Shown piece by piece: positions 25,721-41,675 of a stretch of DNA of 64,000 nucleotides. Both the position numbers and the translations under genes were made by a program. Under the pieces are notes generated by a model. The model was not told where the DNA came from. It saw nothing but the letters and a program-made list of their open reading frames with translations, and made no database searches. The number at the start of each line of letters is the position of its first letter. Within the stretch, counting starts at the first letter, position 1. Source of the stretch: Alentia gelatinosa (lineage: Eukaryota; Annelida; Polychaeta; Phyllodocida; Polynoidae); assembly GCA_950022655.1 (NCBI GenBank), contig OX465584.1, positions 31,190,988 to 31,254,987 on the forward strand, in the 5' to 3' direction.

Positions 25721-26249
25721 CAGTATGGGAACAATAACTCCAGATTATTCTCATGGCTTGCTTACGTACGGTATATATGCGAGGCGGGTAGACTGGTGTC
25801 TAGACAATCAGACATAAGTTTAACCATATCACGGGTCACTAAACAAAGGACATGTTTTTTGTTTTTTTGTTGGAGTAAAGTGGTATCATAATGAGGTGAT
25901 GGTTAAAAGTAAAATAATTGTCTTATTATGAGTATGATATAGAGATAAATAAATGTACCAAAAACGATATCCGCGACAATGAAAACATATTTGCTTTTAA
26001 GATGACAGCAATCTAAGCAGTGTAACATACAAAACGGTTCGGAAATACTGTGTATGAGGTCTTGTTGCCAAGTATCAAAGAAGAAGAATCGTATCAACTC
26101 TATTTTTAGAGCTAAGAAAATCCAGGTATTTTTCCAGGGTCCATCGAGTCCCAACAATCTCAATTTACTGGTCTCTTGGGTCACACAATGTATCTTGGTC
26201 TGAGCCTCTGATGTTTTATCTATTTCTTTTTGTAAACAACCCGATTGTG
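25721..26249. other. Gene-free stretch
   Basis: Mostly AT-rich. A 145-codon minus-strand frame (25903-26340) ends in hydrophobic residues but has no family signature and begins inside the neighbouring GC-rich islet, so it is not called. Confidence 0.4.
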
Positions 26250-26700
26250 GTTCTCCTTGAAATAACTGGCCTGACCTTGGGGGCTGCACTTTACCAGGCG
26301 TCTCCCCGGAGCACTTATTGGGCGGCGCCCATGACTCCAATCGATCCCAATAGTCTTTTCGCGTCTCTGGACACCCCGATGCTCGGGAGGTCTCCTGGGG
26401 TCTCCTAAGGTCTTTCGGGATGGCCTCGCGGCTTCGCCACTAGGGGGCGCGAGCGAGGATGCGTTGTAATGGGTAAGGCAGACGCTCGGCGTCTTGATTA
26501 TACGTCCTCAGAGGGAACGCGGAGGCGTTTTGGTGCCAATTCTCCACAGAGCAGACGACCGTTTCCAAGGACGTGGGCATCACGTGGACATCACGTGATC
26601 CGCGATGTGGCGTCCGCCTATAAATGAAGGTGATGTCCATTAACTGCGACGCTGGGCCGCCCGGAAGCTGTCAGGAAGGTAACCAAGAGATGGGTTAATT
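26250..26700. promoter_or_regulatory. GC/CpG-rich candidate promoter or insulator
   Basis: A CpG-rich islet in an AT-rich setting. It holds a full CTCF-type core (26437-26450), two CACGTG E-boxes (26581-26586 and 26592-26597), a TATAAA at 26619-26624 and, downstream, a possible splice donor (caggaaggtaacc near 26671-26683). That order (E-boxes, TATA box, then a GT donor) would suit a plus-strand promoter with a non-coding first exon. No transcript can be shown. Confidence 0.35.
26437..26450 (+). promoter_or_regulatory. CTCF consensus site
   Basis: CCACTAGGGGGCGC matches every position of the bilaterian CTCF core CCASYAGRKGGC and continues with the favoured GC. It is the best of the five CTCF-like motifs in the window. 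Occupancy is inferred. Confidence 0.5.
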
Positions 26701-29019
26701 GATGAGGTGTAGGGTGAGGATGCAGCTAAGTGCGAAATATATATTATGAGCTTCTCTAAGTCACGCATCATGTTATTTGTTTGCTCATGGCTGTCGGCAT
26801 GTCTTCGTCATAGCCATCCCATTCCTCGTTTCATGCGATGAGTGAAAAGAGCTGATCCTGAAGATTGTGGTTTTAACAATTAAACGCTCGTTTAGAGACA
26901 TGGTTTAGTCTGACGAGATTTATAATTATAAAGGTTTTTGTGTTTGGTACTTGGGTATTAAAAACACTATTAACGAAACTTGATAGTGCATGACATGAGA
27001 GTTAAATCATTTTAATGCGTAGAGAATAGCCTCAATTTGCGAATTGAATGATTCATGCATCTATGCATTTACCTTGGCCTTCACAAACAAACATTTTATC
27101 TTCTATTTCCTATGAATATTGTGGAATTGTAACGAAACCCACAAACCACCATCCATAGCAACGCCACCCTTAATCAAGTTTGTTCTTGCCAACTCTAAAT
27201 CTAATTTCAAGCGAAAAATTAATCGATAGAATGTCTAAGCTAATCTGCTACTTTGACTAAAGCCCGTGATAATGCCATAAAGTAGGCGGCATTTTATCCG
27301 GCCTCCGAGACGTCACTTTGCCTTCTTCTCATAAGTACGACGGGCAGGGTGGAGCAGACGACATTGACTCCCATGCCAACCATATGCCTCAGGCCCGGCG
27401 GGTCGCGGTTCTTTTTCTAGCGTAATTTTTCGGGTAGGGCGTACTCATAATATTGAAGTGACGTCAATGTGACGTCATTCGGTGCTGGTGATCCCTTGAA
27501 ATAGCCGCCCGGAGCGGCACCAGCGATGGCACATTCCGCGGAGGCTTGATATCAAAGACCTGCCCATGTAATCTACGCTTTAGTAGTGCCGCCTGCCCCA
27601 GGCCCCATCCCCCTACCGAAAGATACCCTGCGTCTTTTTCTGCAAACACAATATAAACGAAAAGGAAATCCTCATGTGGTGCAAAAGTTCTTATGATATT
27701 TGAACAGCAATTTATTATTGTGTATTGAGAGACGTTGTATATGGGTATTTGGCAAAGTTACAGGAATGTGAATAGTTGTAAAAATTATATTTTCCGGAGG
27801 TGAATATAATACAAATGTATATATACTTTGGGGAATCCAAAATGCCGAAGTCACTGATATGTGTATTCTATTCGCAACAGTCACAGGATATGGCTCGGGT
27901 CTGTTCAGGATTGAAGTAAACACAATGTGAAGACACTACCGTAACATCACCTAAGCGTTCTGATAGGGATAGTGGCTCATACCACAAGCCACAGTAAGGC
28001 TTTTACTCTGAGAAAGCGCTGTAATTGGATTTGGTACAGTGCATTACACTTGCCCTTTGTGAGGTTCCAACTGGAATCACATGTCGCTTATATGTAGCCG
28101 AAACTCGAGATGGAAGATGAAGACAGAGGTATAAAGAGGTAGAAGATAAACACATTGAATATACTAAAAAGATGTTGGGCTTCTGATTTGTTCCGCTAAA
28201 GCGCACCAGAGGGCATGATCAAACAACATACTTGAGCGCAATGATCCAAGATACTCTACTTTCTGCTTATTGATCCGTTATTCTACCCTTCTGAGCTGTA
28301 TACGGCTTAGTCATGTGAAAATCAACTCCACTCTCCATATAACAGACAATGCCAGTCAAATGCTACACCAACTGTAATGTTTCTTGATATATACCACTTT
28401 ATTTAAGGAAGATAAGTGGATAATGATCGATCAGTCTAACATGATCTCGGGACAATTTCCGGTACTGCTCATATTCAAACTAATCGCCTCTGAGGCAGTA
28501 CAAATCTGTTTGCACAAATCCTTCTCCGAGGTCCACATAACTCGTAGTCAACAGAAACCCCTCCATCAAACCCTACTTCATCCCTTCTCATCGAGGAGAT
28601 TATGGCCTCGTAATGCACTGCGTGTTGTGTATAAGTCTGGAGCTTATAGACTTATAGTGTGGAGAACTTAGGATCAGAGAAGCAGATGGAAAGGGGAACC
28701 CTTTTCTGCTCCTCATGATATCTTGTTTTGATATTGCACCCCCATTACATTTACCTCCATGGTAATAGAAAAAGGCATTTCACTTCATCTATCTCAGTGG
28801 TAGGGGTAGTGAGCTTTTAATACAATGTCTGAACTCCTACGTATGTAATTTACAACCTTTCCATCCGGAATCCTCCCTGCCCAATAAGGATATAATTACA
28901 TCTACGTCGGGAGCTCCTTTCTTTATCATTATATCTCCAATTCGTCTCCAGCATGTCACCAAAGCCTCATTCATTCATTCCTACGACATGGGTATCACCC
29001 CAACCGTCCACCTCTTATC
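26701..29019. other. Gene-free stretch
   Basis: No exon found. Paired CREs lie at 27459-27477 (separate entry). A small GC-richer patch at 27290-27620 surrounds them. Confidence 0.4.
27459..27477. promoter_or_regulatory. Tandem palindromic CREs
   Basis: Two perfect TGACGTCA palindromes (27459-27466 and 27470-27477) start 11 bp apart, about one helical turn, so bound CREB/ATF-type dimers would face the same side. Motif evidence only. Confidence 0.4.
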
Positions 29020-29280
29020 CACCTATCCACCTTCGCCTGCTTCCCCGCCTCCCCCCACCCCACTCCACCTGCCCTCCCCAGATCCATCTCTGGCAGCTTT
29101 CCAAGTGCTGTTCCATTTCGCCCCGGGTCCAACAGGTGGCGGTGGCGTAAATCAGGCGTTGTAACGGGTCTCAGGTGGCGCGTGTACACCGGGCCCAGCG
29201 CCCGACTGGTTCTAGAGCGGACGCGCTGGTGACAGGCGCTGGCCAAGGTCGCGCCCGGAGACCGTGCAAGGTCATTTACT
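29020..29280. promoter_or_regulatory. GC-rich islet with nuclear-receptor half-sites
   Basis: C-rich then CpG-rich sequence. It contains CCAAGGTCG (29243-29251) and TGCAAGGTCA (29265-29274), which resemble extended half-sites for monomeric nuclear receptors of the SF-1/ERR type. Open frames on both strands overlap and are not convincing. Confidence 0.25.
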
Positions 29281-29886
29281 GGAGGTTTAGTTGGGGAGCA
29301 TGAACGTGTCTGCCACTGTTTTCGACCCCTCTATCATGAGCTTTATAGGCGCCCAGGAGCATGCCCTCTGGAGCCCGAACTTCTCTAAATACGTATATAT
29401 CACGTGTGTATACATGATAGATTGATATTTTATATAAAGTAAGACACCCCGTTTTAGAAGATACATTACTTAAAGGAACGATTTACCTGAGAACAGAAGT
29501 ATATGTGATTTCTTCCTTTAATTCCTTTTACCCCGCTCAAATGGACACGTTTGTCTGGAACTCTATTTGTAAGTATATACATGTGCATGTATACATATAA
29601 GTATATACCTGTATATAGTTGATGTCCTCTACGTCACCACCAAAACAAAATAAGGCCAGGTGACAAAACTAGAAAGTGTCTCTCTGACTATTTTCTCAAT
29701 TCTGAAATGGCCTCTCAGTAGCAGTCCCCATTGAAAGTTACTATTTACGAAGGTCATGACTGATGCCATGCCCCTACTGTTAACTTGTTTTTAGTTGAAT
29801 AAACACATGTAATGACATAGAATTTACCAGGTGATCCCGCCGTTCGTCCATTCTTTGCCAGCGAAGGCATGTTTAACCACGAGAGG
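29281..29886. other. Gene-free stretch with a family C remnant
   Basis: Contains a decayed family C repeat around 29445-29560 and short AT-rich runs (tatata, tgtatac) near 29390-29620. Nothing else supported. Confidence 0.4.
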
Positions 29887-30165
29887 ATTGGCGCGTAGTA
29901 ATACACCAGCGTTAGCGAGTGTATTTGTGACATCAACCTCGTACGGTTTATAGAGCCGCCTCTCCACAAAACCAATGTTTGTTGTATTTATTATCTATCT
30001 TCTCGAGTAAATTAATGAGTGACTATTTTCAAGTATACAATGGCTTTGAGGTCATATACCATGGTTATGGTATCTGGCAGTTTTTATACAATGGGTAGTT
30101 GTTTACTGAGTCCCCATACATATTCGATGGGGACTTTGTATACAATGGATAATAAATGATAAAAA
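29887..30165. repeat. Dispersed repeat family B, copy 2
   Basis: The start block (ggcgcgtagtaatacacca, gcgttagcgag) and end block (agtccccat ... atggggact, then ttgtataca and taataaat) match the 15.9-kb copy. The inverted repeat in the end block is preserved by paired changes (tctcc/ggaga against tcccc/gggga), so the stem is kept in both copies. Confidence 0.55.
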
Positions 30166-30424
30166 TAGGACATACATAGACCACAAAGGACAGGGAGGCC
30201 TGGCGTCCACTTGATCCAAATCGTCTACGATAGGTTTTACAATGTTCCTAAAAACCGATTACGATGCATGCCGATGTCATTACTCTAGACGTTTGTCTAA
30301 ATTATCTATTAGGTTAGAGCTTATTTATGTTTGTCACATTAAGCATTGTAGCATTGTATCGAGAGGTCTTAAATGTCTATCGTAGTAGGTGGATGTATAC
30401 AAATGATGTGGCGTTTATGATGTG

Positions 30425-30885
30425 GCTGTTTGATACTGATGTCAATAACAGTGATAAAGTTTTTGATAATGGTGTCACGGCTGTCTGTCAATCATATATG
30501 CTTGTCTGTCACTGATAATAAAGCCTGTTTGCCAATCAAATGAATGTCTGCCAATAGTGTCATAGCCTGTCTGTTAATTATATGGCAGCCTGTCAATAGC
30601 ATCATAGCCTTACTGCCGATACTATGCCTGTCAATTAATGATAAGAAGGCTTGTCTGTCAATGATATGGCTATCTGTCGATAGTATCACGGCCTGACTGC
30701 CAGTGATATGTCTGTGTGTTGAGAGTGTCACGGCCTAGTTGTCGATGATATGTCTGTCTGTTGATAGTGTCACGGCCTAGTTGTCAATGATATGTCTGTC
30801 TGTCGCTGATGACAAGGCCTGTCTGTCAATGATATGTCTGTCTGTCGCTGATGTCAAGGCCTGTCTGTCAATGATTTGGTTGTAT
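30425..30885. repeat. 42-bp minisatellite
   Basis: About eleven tandem units built on gtcacggcctagttgtcgat, gatatgtctgtctgttgata, gt. Units between 30720 and 30870 are nearly identical, while the left units are diverged. Because 42 is a multiple of three, the minus strand stays open and reads a 14-residue repeat (for example SQAVILSTDSHIID, RQAFLSLIDRHSIG). I treat that as a by-product, not a gene. Confidence 0.88.
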
Positions 30886-31527
30886 GTTATAGATGTCTGA
30901 GAATACCTTTTGGGACCTGCCTATGCTTCTCTGTCAAAAAGGACGTGTCCAGCCAGGCACTGTTTGCTGGTGACAGAGTGTTTGCTGACCAGACAAGATG
31001 GTGGAACCATAGAGTCTCGCGTGGCACTCTTACTAATGACGCGGCGGGCCTGACTGCTGATTGCAGATCGCAGTATCCCCACCCGACCCCCAACCACCAC
31101 CCCCTACTCCATCCTACTACCCCCGCCCAGTGCCATTACGACGCGGGGGCGTCAAATCAGGTGGAACTACGCAAAGTCCACAGGGAATAAATCCATAACG
31201 CCACCTGACCAAATAACGAGCCCGATAATTCGCAGTGTCCCTCAAGAGCAATCCCATAGCAGGCAGTCTGATTGTTTCCTGCGCTCGGAGAGGGTGTGGG
31301 TAGTTTTGCGGCCAGACCCTTCTTGGAGTCGTGAACTGTGTCAGGAGATGTGATTTATGCATGTTGGTTGAATTGCGATATTAATCTTTACAACCAGCAG
31401 CACGCTTTGCCTTGCCATAAGCAAAAGTGAATTCGGGAAGAGGCGGAAGGGTTGGAGATGTCAGAAACCTCATCAGTTCAGCTGAAAGCAGGTCTTATTT
31501 CCACCTTTTTAGATTCAAGATCCTTAC
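30886..31527. other. Gene-free stretch, GC-richer middle
   Basis: CpG-containing sequence at 31010-31330 with overlapping open frames on both strands and no protein signature. If the minus-strand exon at 31528 is real, this is its downstream intron; I could not identify the next exon. Confidence 0.35.
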
Positions 31528-31770
31528 CTTAACGTCTGAATCTGTAGCAAGGGGCATGTTGTAATATGTGAGTGTGAATTCAGAGAGATTCTGTTTCGAA
31601 ATCCCCAGAGAGGCTTCCTTTAAAAGGAGATTGGAGGTATTGATAAGATCTCTATCACACGGTTCTATGTGGAACTTCAGCCTACACGCCTCAGACAGTT
31701 TGAAACATATTCCTGGACGGACACTTTCAAATTGACATGAGCAAAGTACGCCCGAGTAGACGACGGCCAT
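31528..31770 (-). CDS. Possible first exon of a Cys-containing secreted protein
   Basis: From an ATG at 31770 with a favourable context (A at -3, G at +4), 81 codons run without a stop to a consensus donor AAG|GTAAGG (minus strand), ending exactly on a codon boundary. The start is mildly hydrophobic (MAVVYSGVLCSC), weakly like a signal peptide. It is followed by GICFKLSEACRLKFHIEPCD with regularly spaced cysteines, and then polar residues. The Cys-x-Leu-x-Phe-x-x-x-Pro-Cys pattern looks protein-like, but I cannot name the family. No acceptor or second exon was confirmed. Confidence 0.33.
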
Positions 31771-36142
<4,372 letters not shown>

Positions 36143-36289
36143 CAGAAACCCATTCAAATTTATGGTCAGGGCTCGATTCCATCTCATTTGAATCGCTACG
36201 TAATTCACGCCGATTCGCCTTGTGAATAACTTTGTAATTCAAATTCGATGAGGTATGAGCTCTGACTAAACTTTCATGGGTTTCCTCTG
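36143..36289. mobile_element. Fold-back (long inverted repeat) element
   Basis: Two arms of about 50 bp face each other. The left arm is cagaaacccattcaaa, tttatggtcagggctcg, catctcatttgaat. The right arm is attcaaattcgatgagg, tatgagctctgactaaac, tttcatgggtttcctctg. With the short spacer between them the whole unit is 147 bp and would fold into one hairpin. It may be a solo MITE or an inverted pair of termini. No clear target duplication. Confidence 0.6.
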
Positions 36290-38292
36290 TAAGAACATAG
36301 ACAGACTACACTCGAGACTAAACCTCAAATGAAATATTTCAGGATTGCAGTCATTTGTACACGTAAAATGCAATCCAAATGTAAAAAGTATGATATTTAT
36401 AGAAATGCCAATAGCATACAGATGAGGATAGATTCGTTCTATATTTACCATAACAGAAAAGTACGTAAAACTCCACAATTACGGCCCAATGTAAAAGGAA
36501 ATCCATAAGAAAATAAAACAGAATGGGAGCTGCATGGAGAAAATATGGTGCCCCTTTATCTAGCTTTCCGATATGATCAGGCAGAGTTTCGAAAGTTTTC
36601 CATTTTAAAGTAAGCGAATATTACCATTTTAACGGCAGCTGTCAACCTAGGGCACAAGATCATCTCAGTCAGCTGAGAAATACGTCAAGCACCTTGTGAA
36701 AACATGCGCTTATAGCACAAGAGAAATCCATTGAAATGATGCAAACTGTTTTTACTTCACAATTGCGTTACGTTAGAAATGTACACCTACATGTCTACGC
36801 ACTGTCCTGATAACCAGTAATGGGCTAGTTGAAAAGAGATACTAGAGGAGGATGGGTGGAGGGCGACCTGAGCTGCTCTACAGTCCTAAGCCTACTTCTT
36901 GCAGCTCAGCTTGTCCTACACTCACCAATCTCCTCCAAGGTGGGGCCTGGAGGAAGGGTGCCCCCTGCTTCAGACCCCAGCGTTATTCATATCCTCACGC
37001 CTAGCCACAGTCACGTGACGTTGAATTTTTTATGAGCTCCCCTTAGCTGGACGCAGGAGAACTACGTCAGTGAGAATGAAATCATTATTCGGGACGTGAC
37101 ATGCTGCATTTTCGATGCAGCCTCATGCCACACCCGGGTTTGTCGTGCCCCGGACAACATATATAAGTGTCGATCAGATCTAAACAGTCCATGGTTAATA
37201 CATATCTATGCTGGAATTATTTCAGCTCCACAAAATGGATAAAACAACATGAAATAAACGTGTTTCTTTAGAAATCGGTATCAGTCCATCAGGCACGGAA
37301 TTGATCAATCTCCTCCTTCAATCGCCATAGCTTTATGGCATGTTATTCACAAAATAACTCAGGTAGGTTCATTGTACTCTGCTCCACAATGTGCCGTTAC
37401 TGTACCTCTGAGCAGAGAGGCCAAGTAGCTGCCTGAAAAGAAGCATGGACAACACAGAAGGACATGGTCTACTGTCACACGTTGCACTATTCACCCAGTG
37501 TATTTGGTATATCTACTTATTCTACAAGCATATATACCGTCATTTCCAATTAGTTCCAGTAATCTGCAACTAGGTGACAGTACAGCTACCAATCATTGAA
37601 CCTTGAAATTAAAATATCAACTTTTATCAACTGACAGGTTGCCAGCTATTTTTTTGGTATTACCAACCATTAGGAACGTGTCCTGAATATGCGATTACTT
37701 GTATTATCATTTTTACGTACCAACAAAGGAAATTTGAAAGAAAAAGTGCTCGACTAACCAAACTTAGGTTGAAGGTATATTGGCACAGTTATTATAATTC
37801 AATCAGCCTCAATCAACCTTACACAAGGAAAAACAGCAGAAGGCATCAGATGTAATAGACTAGGTAAACCTTATCTCAATGCCTTTGTCATATAAGGCAC
37901 GAAGCATTTTCGAAGTGTAGGTGATTTGTTTTTCAAAGGTGATCTTCCCTTACTTGAGGATGTCTCCCACTTATGTAAGGTGCTTCTACTCGTTAGATCT
38001 GTCATTAGTAAAATAATTATAAAATGGAATCTGTTTGTGTTGCCTTAGCAACCAAATTTCTTTTGTTCCTTTTATTCTAAAGGCTTTACTTCGAAACAAT
38101 GAATTATAAAAGAATGGTTTATCAAACACCGTCAATAATGAATTCAAAATTAAATATCATGTAGATAATTCATACTTCGGATATAAATACACTTAAACCA
38201 TATATTTCAACAATTGGCAACAGGGAGTTACACATCTCTACTGCAAAAGCCTCTACCTGTATAATTTACTCACAAAAATACATTTTACAACT
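36290..38292. other. Gene-free stretch
   Basis: No exon or repeat recognised over about 2 kb. Short frames only. A bipartite ttgccttagcaaccaaat near 38039 resembles gttgtcatagcaaccaaat near 42497 and may be a shared motif or repeat relic. Confidence 0.4.
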
Positions 38293-38295
38293 TTA

Positions 38296-38988
38296 AGCCC
38301 TGCCCCCACCTACGCCGATCGATGCCCAAATCGTAGCCTATTGGGAGGTCCCCGATAGTTCAAAATCGTGGACATGGTTTGCAATCGCAGAGCGTAGACA
38401 CGCCTTGTGAGGACCAAAAACGTAAAATATGGTCATGATTCAATCTGTGTATGAATGGAATTCTCAGGCTGAGTTTTAATAATGAAATATATAATATATC
38501 ATAATTTGAGAAATATAGAATGAATCTGAATAATCTTTTAGTGGTATTTACAACATATCATGATGTTATTTTTCAGATACTAATACAATCAAATTGAAAA
38601 ATATAACCATGATAGAATCATGATTCCGATATGAATCTATTATTTTCAGACTTCTAACCTTAATCAATTAATACCATATTTACACCGATCGTATATTCAT
38701 ATGCGGTATACCTAATTCCAGAATTTCATAATTATCCACCAGGTATTTCACCCACAAGAGATATTTTTCCATGAATGGGCCATGAAAATTCAACATGTTG
38801 GATCTCATCGGGATCTCTACGCTTGGCGTTTTCAATTGCAGCCTATCGTGGGGTATAGTAGAGTGAATCGCAAAAACTTGCTCCACCTACCACGATTTTT
38901 GCTGACCTCACGATAGAATCGTTATGGTGTCGGGAAGGCAATCGTAAGGGCTATCGGGCCCAGAATCGTGGTAGTTGAGGGCAGGGCT
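38296..38988. mobile_element. MITE with TTA target duplication, PIF/Harbinger-like
   Basis: A 693-bp element whose ends are inverted: agccctgcccccacctacg at the left and the complement of agccctgccctcaactacca at the right. TTA lies directly outside each end (38293-38295 and 38989-38991), the TWA duplication of PIF/Harbinger elements. Subterminal cgat/atcg-rich motifs (aaatcgtagcc, aaaatcgtgg on the left; cctatcgtgg, agaatcgtgg on the right) repeat in both orientations. The middle is AT-rich and non-coding. Confidence 0.8.
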
Positions 38989-39403
38989 TTAATTCGTCAT
39001 TACATTATCAGTTAATGATAACTGTTGATGCGATCATATCTGGAATCTATTTTACAATAAGAATGATATTAAGACCAAACCTTGTGTAAATACTATAACC
39101 ACACATGCATATACCTATACACCTGCATTACAGACACTTATACGCTACAACTATATACTGTATTACATATACTCATAATACAAACAGTATGATTTTATAG
39201 TAAACCGTCTATATATGAGCCGCAACCCCAGGTTACATTCTCGGATACCCAACGCCTCCCCTTCTCTAGCCACCTTTCTCACCCGTGCGCGTTCCTACAC
39301 ACCCAGTGATGTATATGTGATGCCTGGTCCACATGTCCCCAGCCTCCTGATGTATTTATGATGATACTCGCCCAGAACCAGCAGAAGCCTCTCATTCGGC
39401 ACG

Positions 39404-39417
39404 CCATCTAGGGGGCA
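39404..39417 (+). promoter_or_regulatory. CTCF-like motif
   Basis: The sequence ccatctagggggcac matches the CTCF core from its fourth position onward (C-T-A-G-G-G-G-G-C). Motif only. Confidence 0.25.
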
Positions 39418-40755
39418 CTTGGTGAACTCCAGTAGCAGATTTATATGAAGGGGAGGGTGGCCAGCGTGTTTATGAGGTACCTTACATTCTGTCCTTTATC
39501 CTTTATCACCCCGCCAAAAGAAACACTCATAGCACAAGGATGCCTTCAAGAATATAAAACATCATTTCTGGTATATATAATACATGTAGGACCTTATGCA
39601 AAATAATAGCAGCTGCAAACATGTCACTTCTGATTACGCAGTGTCACAGAAGATTATTTAATAAAAACCATTTTGTAAGAAATATTTAATTACACACACA
39701 AATTTAAGGAGGGTTTTAGTTTTGTTGTAATAAGTCTATTGTGACGATCATGTTGACAATGCTGCTCAGCTAGTATTGTTCATTGTTGTGACCTACATTT
39801 CTCCGTAGAGGTTGTCACCTTGGTGCTCCAAACACATATTTATTAGCGGGGTCCCCATATAAGCACCCTGCCTTATCCCTGGACAAGGCGTCCTCCCAGA
39901 GGGCTTCTCTTACCGGGAAGTGAGACCGGAAATGGGGGTCGGCGTCCGTGGTGGCATCACGTGATGTATCACTGATGGAGCAACTCGCAGATCACCCACA
40001 GCCTCAGGGCAGCAGTACTTCCATCGACGACCGGCAAATATAAAAGACGAAGAAAAGGACCAGATAGGGCCCGATTGCAAAGGGCGGGAAAGGAGACGGC
40101 ACGGGCATAAGGAAGAAGGTCCTTTGCAAAGGTTGAGTGATTGTATTTCTCACAGTCTGAGTGGCGGATATTGATAATGATGACCCAGTCAGCTTCCAAT
40201 TGTCGTCTGCCTATGGGAGCAGGAGCCTGAGGTCTGGAAGCGCAGTCAATCCATTAAGTCATTCATTATGTCTGAATGGGTGATCCTAATTTCCGTCTCT
40301 TCCAATCACATGATAAGAAGATCAAACCAAATATAAAGATTATTGTAACTGAAGATTTATGGGATGCGCTTGATAATTTCGAGAGCACTTTTTGATCCCA
40401 AAACATAATAATTTTGGTTAGACTCACACTATATCGACTTCTATATACATTTAGTTTACCATTGGGCCTTCCCTCTTGCATTTGTTTGCTATTTTGATTG
40501 TTCTCCCAGCAGATCTATTTCGTTTCGTAGTAAGACAAAGAGAACGTTTCAGTTTTCTTATCCGCCAACATCTCTAACCAGAACATACCCCAAACCGCAA
40601 ATTTAGTAGGGAAAAATATTATCCAAGATGGGGCCTTTGTGGTGTGTATGTGGACTATGACCTATACTAGACACAGCCCTCACGTGAAGAGTGGGGTGCT
40701 GGTTGCTGTGTGCAAGCCTCAATCACCAACATCCGTCAGTTCTCATTGCGATCGT

Positions 40756-40769
40756 GCCGCCCCCTAGTG
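40756..40769 (-). promoter_or_regulatory. CTCF-like motif
   Basis: The minus strand reads ACACTAGGGGGCGGC, matching the core apart from its first position. It lies about 1.35 kb from the plus-strand motif at 39404 and in the opposite orientation. Confidence 0.35.
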
Positions 40770-41397
40770 TCTGCCTCAACGGCCTTCCGCCAGGGGGAGC
40801 CACAGATAACAGCCTCGTTCTGATGTCGGCGTCTGATATCCGCGAGCGTCCCATCGGTATGGACTTTCCATCACGCTTTAGTGAGGGTGGTGGAGGGGGT
40901 GATGGAGAAAGTGGATGTGGTAGTAATCATAGTGATAGTGGAGCAAGGATGATATTTATTTCCCTTCAATTTATGAGGTATTGGATCACTGTGAAATGTA
41001 TGGGTGTGGGTTAACTTGATGGAAAGTATAGGGTAGAATTTAAGACCTGTCAGCAGCATTCTGAATTGCCAATATATTACTACATCTAAAGTATTGGTCG
41101 TGATAGAATCTCTGCAAGTAGTATACTGAATTATAGCATATGTTCTATGCCATGTAACAGAAAAGACTAGACCGTTATGGATGTTGCAGGCTGGTGGAAA
41201 AAGGCGCGGGAAATGTAAGAGAGTCATCATAATACAAATATTTAGAATACTGCGTGAAACAACGTTTTAAGTCAAGTACAGAGTCAGTTTTCGTCGGTTT
41301 CTTCCTGTGAGTAGTATATGGCTTTTCACTTTGATGCGGGCGAAAGTTATTCTGGAGATTGGAGAGGACACCAGGTTAGATTAAGTTTGTAGGTTAG

Positions 41398-41675
41398 ATT
41401 AGGTGCTGCAAGCAACAATATCTCCAGTGATTACCAGTAAGTGTGCAGCAAGCACCAATAAACGTGTTGTGAGCGTCCGTTAATGTGCTTTGGGCATCAG
41501 TATTTGGGCGGTGAGAATCAGTAAATATGTTGTGAGCACCCCTAAGCATGCTACGAGCAGTATACCACGCTGTGGGCACTAGTAAACATGCTCTTAGCAT
41601 CAACAAATAGCAGGGAGTATGCTATGAGAACTAGTGAGTATGCCGTGAACACAGGTAAACATGCTGCAAGCGAGG
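41398..41675. repeat. Degenerate 21-bp minisatellite
   Basis: Roughly eleven units of the type atgctgtgagcaccagtaaac (written here as atgctgtgagcacc, agtaaac), for example atgttgtgagcacccctaag and atgctatgagaactagtgag. Units are strongly diverged, so the array is old. Confidence 0.75.

Larger units (their letters stand above)
38992..41397. other. Gene-free stretch
   Basis: Contains two CTCF-like motifs (39404-39417 plus strand and 40756-40769 minus strand) and a GGT/GAT-rich patch at 40880-40950. Overlapping frames on both strands near 40691-41230 are not convincing. Confidence 0.4.

Noticed and set aside
25903..26340. 145-codon minus-strand frame with hydrophobic C-terminus
   Set aside because: No recognisable domain. 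The hydrophobic end comes from AT-rich sequence and the start lies inside a CpG islet.
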